Of a stretch of 10,511 nucleotides of DNA, positions 7,087 through 10,511 are shown one piece after another; position 1 is the first letter of the stretch, and every line of letters starts with the position of its first letter. The position numbers were made by a program, and so were the translations under genes. Source of the stretch: Phycisphaerae bacterium. Lineage in GTDB: Bacteria > Planctomycetota > Phycisphaerae > UBA1845. Where the stretch lies: positions 1 through 10,511 of the forward strand of contig JANQGB010001090.1 of the NCBI GenBank assembly GCA_028277545.1, written 5' to 3'. The notes below the pieces were generated by a model. It worked only from the letters and a program-made list of their open reading frames with translations, did no database searches and had not been told where the DNA came from.

Positions 7087-7275
7087 TCAGACACCGAAGA
7101 AGTTAAACAGCACGGTCTCCACAGAGGTGCTGATGATGCCGGCGACTTCGAGGCCGGCCTGGTTGGCAACGGCGGAGGAGAAGAACTCGGCCGTGCAGCC
7201 GCCGAGCTGGAACATCGGAAGACAGGCAGCCGCCAGCAGAAGGCGACGCGCCCAGTTCGGGTAGTGGTGAGTCAT
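7087..7275 (-). CDS. Small lipoprotein, 62 residues
   Basis: The ATG at 7275 has GGGGA about 7 nt upstream. The N-terminus MTHHYPNWARRLLLAAACLP is a basic-then-hydrophobic signal, and FQLGGC is a near-ideal lipobox (Leu-Gly-Gly-Cys27), so export and lipid anchoring are well supported. Only about 36 residues remain after Cys27, beginning TAEFFSSAVANQAGLEVAG and ending FNFFGV. This is an amphipathic, Cys-free peptide rich in small and hydrophobic residues, which might lie on or in the membrane. No named family is recognised. An in-frame upstream ATG at 7290 is possible but would put extra residues before the signal. It has its own predicted promoter and is divergent from cysK. Function is unknown. 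Confidence 0.72.
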   Translation of the reverse strand: MTHHYPNWARRLLLAAACLPMFQLGGCTAEFFSSAVANQAGLEVAGIISTSVETVLFNFFGV

Positions 7276-7313
7276 ATCTAGTCCCCGCATGTTTGGCGTT
7301 CCGAGACGGGGGC

Positions 7314-7341
7314 AATATAGCGGAACCGCGACCTCAGGCAA
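7314..7341 (-). promoter_or_regulatory. Predicted sigma70-type promoter of the small lipoprotein gene
   Basis: On the minus strand, -35 TTGCCT (7336-7341) and -10 TATATT (7314-7319, 5 of 6) are separated by 16 nt. Transcription would begin near 7307, giving a leader of about 32 nt. Confidence 0.5.
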
Positions 7342-7350
7342 GTGCAAAAC

Positions 7351-7396
7351 AAGGGGGTCACCCATTATCCCCCGGGGGCTAATGGGTGAGCCCTTT
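7351..7396. repeat. 46-bp near-perfect palindrome between two divergent promoters
   Basis: The sequence is symmetric about 7373/7374. The centre is CCCCC|GGGGG; outward come one T/C mismatch, ten consecutive pairs (TCACCCATTA with TAATGGGTGA), one G/G mismatch, three G-C pairs, one G-T and two A-T pairs. Of 23 base positions per arm only two are mismatched, with one more G-T wobble. The palindrome ends 9 bp from the lipoprotein -35 box on one side and 7 bp from the cysK -35 box on the other. It may be an operator for a dimeric regulator acting on both genes, a cruciform, or a REP-like dispersed repeat. Terminator function is less likely because both flanking genes are transcribed away from it. 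Confidence 0.85.
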
Positions 7397-7403
7397 TGGA
7401 GGT

Positions 7404-7432
7404 TTGACACTGCCCGAACAGCGGCCTACCCT
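7404..7432 (+). promoter_or_regulatory. Predicted promoter of cysK
   Basis: The -35 is a perfect TTGACA (7404-7409); after exactly 17 nt comes TACCCT (7427-7432; T, A and final T match the -10 consensus). Start of transcription is expected near 7439, with a leader of about 50 nt and GGAGAG 5 nt before the ATG. The same -35/17/-10 arrangement occurs before the SGNH-like gene at 10279-10307. Confidence 0.6.
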
Positions 7433-7488
7433 TCCCGTGGTATCGCGGGATTGCGCGACTCGGGCACATTTCTTGACGGAGAGCAGGC

Positions 7489-8433
7489 ATGGGCACGCTT
7501 TTTGCAGACTCCACCAAGCTGATCGGGCGGACGCCGTTGGTCAGAATTCAGCGGATCATCGACGGTCAAGCCGAGGTATACGCGAAGCTGGAGTACTACA
7601 ATCCGCTGTCGAGCGTAAAGGATCGTATCGGCGTCTCGATGATCGAAGCGGCGGAGCGCGATGGCAAGATCCAGAGGGATGCCGTCATTGTGGAGCCCAC
7701 CTCGGGCAATACCGGGATCGCCCTGGCTTTTGTGTGTGCGGCCAAGGGATACAAGCTCACCCTGACCATGCCGGAGAGCATGTCGGTGGAGCGGCGCCGC
7801 GTGCTCAAGTCGCTGGGCGCGGATCTGGTGCTCACTCCGCGCGACGAGGGTATGCCCGGTGCGATCCGGGCTGCCGAAGAGATTCTCGAGCAGACTCCCG
7901 GCGCCTTCATGCCTCAGCAGTTCAACAACCCGGCCAACCCGGAGGTCCACCGCCAGACGACGGCGGAAGAGATCTGGAACGACACCGAAGGGAACGCCGA
8001 CATCCTGATCGCCGGCGTGGGTACCGGCGGCACCATCACCGGCGTGGGAGAGGTCATCAAGTCCCGCAAGCCGGACTTCCAGTGCATCGCCGTAGAGCCA
8101 TCGACCTCACCCGTAATCACCCAGACGTTGAACGGCGAGCAACTGGCACCGGGCAAGCACAGCATTCAGGGCATCGGCGCGGGTTTTATCCCCGGAGTCT
8201 TGAACCTGGACATCATCAACGACGTGGTCCTGGTCAGCAGTGAGGACGCCGTGACCTGGGGCAAACAGGCGGCCCGGGCGGAGGGTATCCTCTGCGGAAT
8301 ATCCTCCGGCGCCGCGCTCTGCGCGGCCCACGAAGTAGCCCAGCGTCCGGAGAACCAGGGCAAGATGATCGTCGTGATTCTGCCCAGCTTTGGCGAGCGG
8401 TATCTCTCGACGCCGCTGTTCGATCCAGCGTAG
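7489..8433 (+). CDS. cysK: Cysteine synthase (O-acetylserine sulfhydrylase)
   Basis: This 314-residue, PLP-dependent enzyme makes L-cysteine from O-acetylserine and sulfide in the cytoplasm, the last step of sulfur assimilation. Family hallmarks run the whole length: IGRTPLVRI near the N-terminus, the Schiff-base Lys44 in NPLSSVKDRIG, the substrate loop EPTSGNTGIALA (69-80), the Met-rich MPESMSVERR (94-103), the PLP phosphate loop GVGTGGTITG (176-185), and GISSGAA (270-276) with the ring-nitrogen Ser273. Length is normal and no key residue is missing. The ATG is preceded by GGAGAG at 5 nt spacing. A YbaK-type deacylase gene begins 54 bp after its stop on the same strand, so the two are probably co-transcribed. 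The closely related cystathionine beta-synthase-like and CysM enzymes are the alternatives; the general motif spelling favours CysK. Confidence 0.95.
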   Translation: MGTLFADSTKLIGRTPLVRIQRIIDGQAEVYAKLEYYNPLSSVKDRIGVSMIEAAERDGKIQRDAVIVEPTSGNTGIALAFVCAAKGYKLTLTMPESMSVERRRVLKSLGADLVLTPRDEGMPGAIRAAEEILEQTPGAFMPQQFNNPANPEVHRQTTAEEIWNDTEGNADILIAGVGTGGTITGVGEVIKSRKPDFQCIAVEPSTSPVITQTLNGEQLAPGKHSIQGIGAGFIPGVLNLDIINDVVLVSSEDAVTWGKQAARAEGILCGISSGAALCAAHEVAQRPENQGKMIVVILPSFGERYLSTPLFDPA

Positions 8434-8487
8434 TCATGCCGCCGCAGCTCAGCCGGCCGGCGTAGTACTATGCCGGCTGCCCCGACC

Positions 8488-8952
8488 ATGTCCGACACAA
8501 ACGCAATCAAGTGGCTCCGCGCCAACAACGTGGACTTCGACGTGTTGGAGTACACTTTCACCGACATCGGGGCCGACCACGCCGCCGAGGCTGTCGGCCG
8601 TCCGCTGGAGATGGTCTGCAAGACGCTGATCGTCAAGGCCAGCGGCAAGTCGTTCTGGGTGGCCATCGTGCCTGGCGATCAGCGCTTTGACAGTCGCCTG
8701 ATGGCGTCTGCGATCGGCCAGAAACAAGCCGACCTGGCCGAGCGTGACGAGGCCGAGAAGGTCAGCGGTTACCAGGTGGGCGGCGTGTCACCGTTTGCCA
8801 TGCGGCGCAAACTCCCGGCGGTGATCGAAGAATCGCTGCTGGCTCTGGACACGATCATCGTCAACGGCGGCCGGCGCGGCGTGCTGGTCGAGATGGCCAC
8901 CGACACGCTCGTGGAACTGTTGAGAGCTACGCCTGCTCCGGTCTGCCGGTAA
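8488..8952 (+). CDS. ybaK: YbaK/EbsC-family Cys-tRNA(Pro) deacylase
   Basis: This 154-residue single-domain protein is of the YbaK/ProX editing family. YbaK hydrolyses cysteine wrongly attached to tRNA-Pro by prolyl-tRNA synthetase. Family features are the N-terminal NAIKWLRANNVDFDVLEYTF, the catalytic Lys45 in MVCKTLIVKASGK (equivalent to Lys46 of the Haemophilus enzyme), and the substrate-loop GGVSPFA (98-104, equivalent to the Gly101 region). ATG 8488 was chosen because homologues begin just before the NAIKWL-type stretch; an in-frame ATG at 8470 would add six residues. Neither start has a clear Shine-Dalgarno, which suggests translation is coupled to, or driven by, the upstream cysK transcript. 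Functionally the pairing is coherent: raised cysteine increases the need for Cys-tRNA(Pro) clearing. Other members of the superfamily clear Ala-tRNA(Pro) (ProXp-ala), but GGVSPF and small size fit YbaK. The following 107 bp hold no gene. Confidence 0.88.
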   Translation: MSDTNAIKWLRANNVDFDVLEYTFTDIGADHAAEAVGRPLEMVCKTLIVKASGKSFWVAIVPGDQRFDSRLMASAIGQKQADLAERDEAEKVSGYQVGGVSPFAMRRKLPAVIEESLLALDTIIVNGGRRGVLVEMATDTLVELLRATPAPVCR

Positions 8953-9059
8953 CTACCCGCGGCCCGCGACCACGCCGAATCCACCAGGCTGTCGAGGGAT
9001 GCTTCCGGGACGGTGCGCCTGGACATGGCGAGCTTGCTAGCGGCGGACTCTGACAGGCC

Positions 9060-10196
9060 TCACGCGCCGTTGAAGGTCACCTGAAATACGTCGAAGTCAT
9101 CGAGGTCTACGTCCAGATCTCCATCGGTGTCGAACGACTGCAGACAGTCTGCCTCGGTAACCGGTGGCGTCGGCGGAAGGGGCGCGGCGCCCGGCCCCGC
9201 CAGGCACTGTGAGAAGGTGCGAAGGTCGACCAGGTCGACGTCTCCGTCATGGTCGTAGTCGGTCTGCAGCGTGCCCTCCCAGCCGGCGAGCCGGGCCATC
9301 ATCCACCAGAAGGCGCGGGCCTTGAGATTGCAGTTCAGCGGCCTGGAATGGGCGCAGGAGCAGCTCACACAGAGGTCACTACCGGGATGCTCGGCGCACC
9401 ATTCGTCCGCCCAGTTTCCGCCGTCGTAGTCGCAGGTGTCGGTGGCGTGGAGGTCCCGAAAGTAGTCCCAGTCCGGGTCGTAGCTCTCGAGGTCGGCGAA
9501 GTCGAAGAGGACGCCGCCGTTGGCGCGGACGTGATCGCGAATCTGGTTGTTGCGCTGGAAGAGGTTGCCCTCTTCACCGGTGCCATTGAGGTGACCGGTC
9601 ATGTAGACGAAGGTGACCTCATCGTAGTCGTCTTCCAGGCCGCTCATCAGGTCAAGGTAGAGTTGCATATTCTCCTCGGTGGTGTCGGCCTGCCCGCACC
9701 AGGACCACATGACCAGGTTGCGGTTCGAGAGGTCGGAGTCCTCGAGCATGGCCCGCGTGGCTGCCTCCCAGGCAGTCCGGTTCGGGTTGCCCAGGTCGGA
9801 GGCTCCCAGCGGCCGGTAGTCCCAGAACGAGAGCACGTCCGGCGGAGCCTGCGTACCGGAGCCGTGGGCGTAGTAGTTGTAGTCGTTGCAGTAGGCGTGT
9901 TGGCAGGTGCCGCAGCCGGCGTCGGAGCAGGAGCCGCAAGAGCAACCGAGGACGCTGTTGAGGTTGGCAATACCGGACGTGATCTGGCTTCCGTGCGAAG
10001 TGTGACCGTAGGAGAGGAAGAACTCGGTCTTGGCCTGGTCGATCCACGAGACCGGCACGGCCTGCAGTTTGGTGCACTTATGATCGATGATTATGCATTC
10101 CTGACCCGCCGCGCTGAGGCCTGTGGTGACCGTAATCACGGTTGCAGTCACAGCGCACCACATGCCCCGTGCGAACCGTCGCTGCATTGCGGACAT
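9060..10196 (-). CDS. Secreted Cys-rich SGNH-hydrolase-like protein with C-terminal dockerin-like calcium loops
   Basis: This 378-residue protein starts at ATG 10196 behind a strong AAGGAGG. Residues 1-31 are a signal peptide (RRFARGMWCAVTATVITVTT, then SAAGQ). The body carries FLSYGHTSHGSQI (60-71), a Cys cluster (Cys85, 87, 90, 95, 98, 103), FVYMTGHLNGTGEEGN (196-211), VLFDFADLESYDPD (229-242), and CAHSRPLNCN...AFWWMMARLAGW (281-306). Ser67 in HTSHG, Asp or Gly-His in the middle block and His283 could form an SGNH-type hydrolase triad; this fold assignment is inference. The tail has two EF-hand loops: DYDHDGDVDLVD (313-324, canonical) and DTDGDLDVDLDD (356-367, Leu at position 6 where Gly is usual). 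Such paired loops are the dockerin-type-I-like tails common on exported planctomycete proteins. The substrate is unknown; carbohydrate ester hydrolysis is a reasonable guess. It is transcribed alone from a predicted promoter. Confidence 0.82.
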   Translation of the reverse strand: MSAMQRRFARGMWCAVTATVITVTTGLSAAGQECIIIDHKCTKLQAVPVSWIDQAKTEFFLSYGHTSHGSQITSGIANLNSVLGCSCGSCSDAGCGTCQHAYCNDYNYYAHGSGTQAPPDVLSFWDYRPLGASDLGNPNRTAWEAATRAMLEDSDLSNRNLVMWSWCGQADTTEENMQLYLDLMSGLEDDYDEVTFVYMTGHLNGTGEEGNLFQRNNQIRDHVRANGGVLFDFADLESYDPDWDYFRDLHATDTCDYDGGNWADEWCAEHPGSDLCVSCSCAHSRPLNCNLKARAFWWMMARLAGWEGTLQTDYDHDGDVDLVDLRTFSQCLAGPGAAPLPPTPPVTEADCLQSFDTDGDLDVDLDDFDVFQVTFNGA

Positions 10197-10278
10197 ACAT
10201 CCTCCTCCTTACCCCGCCCTTGATTTGACTAGCGGTCTTCTGCTGAACCCCGTTCGTGCTGGTTAAGCTTCCTAAGAG

Positions 10279-10307
10279 AGGGTACATGCACCTTCCGGCG
10301 GAGTCAA
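10279..10307 (-). promoter_or_regulatory. Predicted promoter of the SGNH-like gene
   Basis: On the minus strand, -35 TTGACT (10302-10307) and -10 TACCCT (10279-10284) are separated by exactly 17 nt, the same arrangement and the same -10 hexamer as the cysK promoter. Transcription would begin near 10272, giving a leader of about 76 nt ending in the strong AAGGAGG ribosome site. Confidence 0.55.
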
Positions 10308-10346
10308 GCGGTCGAGCCGCTCGCACAGTGACAACTCATTTTTTGG

Positions 10347-10366
10347 CAGAGGCGATGTGGCCTCTG
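10347..10366. repeat. 7-bp hairpin downstream of the edge gene
   Basis: CAGAGGC-GATGTG-GCCTCTG is a perfect 7-bp inverted repeat with a 6-nt loop, 18 bp past the stop of the partial minus-strand gene. On that gene's transcript it is followed by A's rather than U's (the T-run is on the plus strand before the hairpin), so it is not a canonical terminator, but it sits where a 3'-end structure would be expected. Confidence 0.4.
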
Positions 10367-10383
10367 GCAGGTGCTGGCGTCTG

Positions 10384-10511
10384 TCAGCCGGCGGCGGGCT
10401 GGGTAGACGGTTCCGCCTCCGGGGCTGGTGCCGGCGGGGGCCGGAGTAGCTGAGCGGCCTGCCTGACCTGATCGCCGACCGCTTCGGCCGGCAGTTGATC
10501 GACGACGTCCA
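10384..10511 (-). CDS. C-terminal end of an unidentified protein (partial)
   Basis: The minus strand stays open from the window edge to a TGA at 10384-10386, giving 41 codons. The translation begins DVVDQLPAEAVGDQVRQAAQ, an amphipathic helical stretch, and ends in a Pro/Ala/Glu tail (PPPAPAPEAEPSTQPAAG). G/C at third positions and the composition match the neighbouring genes. It is too short to assign to a family. The overlapping plus-strand frame starting at 10256 has no ribosome site or recognisable sequence and is disfavoured. Confidence 0.55.
   Translation of the reverse strand, partial: DVVDQLPAEAVGDQVRQAAQLLRPPPAPAPEAEPSTQPAAG

Noticed and set aside
7351..7396. Reading the palindrome as an ordinary intrinsic terminator
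   Set aside because: Although short T-runs flank it, both neighbouring genes are transcribed away from it, so there is no transcript to end there unless one reads through from outside.
7433..7488. Riboswitch or T-box in the cysK leader
   Set aside because: The leader is only about 50 nt, with no stem architecture or specifier/antiterminator elements.
8953..9059. Terminator between the convergent ybaK and SGNH-like genes
   Set aside because: Only long-loop or very short inverted repeats were visible and no U-run.
9249..10223. 324-codon plus-strand frame opposite the SGNH-like gene
   Set aside because: Val/Gly-rich shadow; the minus strand has a signal peptide, a strong ribosome site and calcium loops.
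10256..10453. 65-codon plus-strand frame near the right edge
   Set aside because: It begins inside the predicted promoter of the SGNH-like gene, has no ribosome site, and overlaps the better-supported minus-strand partial gene.

Overview
The window is high-GC bacterial chromosome and most resembles Planctomycetota, probably the Phycisphaerae side of the phylum. That assignment is inference. It rests on a secreted protein ending in two EF-hand (dockerin-like) calcium loops, a lipid-anchored sulfatase-fold enzyme, small orphan lipoproteins, a Calx-beta-like surface protein, and short gene groups that change strand often. No rRNA, tRNA, CRISPR array, transposase or phage gene was seen.

Layout. 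(a) 1-1405, plus strand: the 3' part of a surface protein (extracellular repeat, acidic Glu/Asp tract, second beta domain, membrane anchor), joined by a TGATG stop/start overlap to a small putative lipoprotein. (b) 1488-5303, minus strand: an 807-residue lipoprotein of the sulfatase/alkaline-phosphatase superfamily with Thr instead of the usual Cys/Ser nucleophile and, upstream of it, a DegT/DnrJ/EryC1/StrS sugar aminotransferase. (c) 5603-6922, plus strand, divergent from the aminotransferase: a WbpA-type UDP-sugar 6-dehydrogenase. (d) 7087-7275, minus strand: a 62-residue lipoprotein, divergent from (e) 7489-8952, plus strand: cysteine synthase (CysK) followed by a YbaK/EbsC Cys-tRNA(Pro) deacylase. 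(f) 9060-10196, minus strand: an exported, Cys-rich, SGNH-hydrolase-like protein with the dockerin-like tail. (g) 10384-10511, minus strand: the last 41 codons of a gene running off the window.

How the genes fit together. The dehydrogenase and aminotransferase can act on nucleotide sugars for surface polysaccharide, the sulfatase-fold lipoprotein would act on envelope or extracellular glycans, and several other products are exported. CysK and YbaK form a cysteine-themed pair: one makes cysteine, the other clears cysteine mischarged onto tRNA-Pro.

The most distinctive non-coding signals are a near-perfect 46-bp palindrome lying between two back-to-back predicted promoters (7351-7396), and the same promoter architecture, TTGAC(A/T)-17 nt-TACCCT, before both cysK and the SGNH-like gene on opposite strands. 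I found no obvious multi-gene defence or mobile system. The novelty candidates are the Thr-type sulfatase homologue, the Cys-rich SGNH-like protein and the regulatory palindrome.
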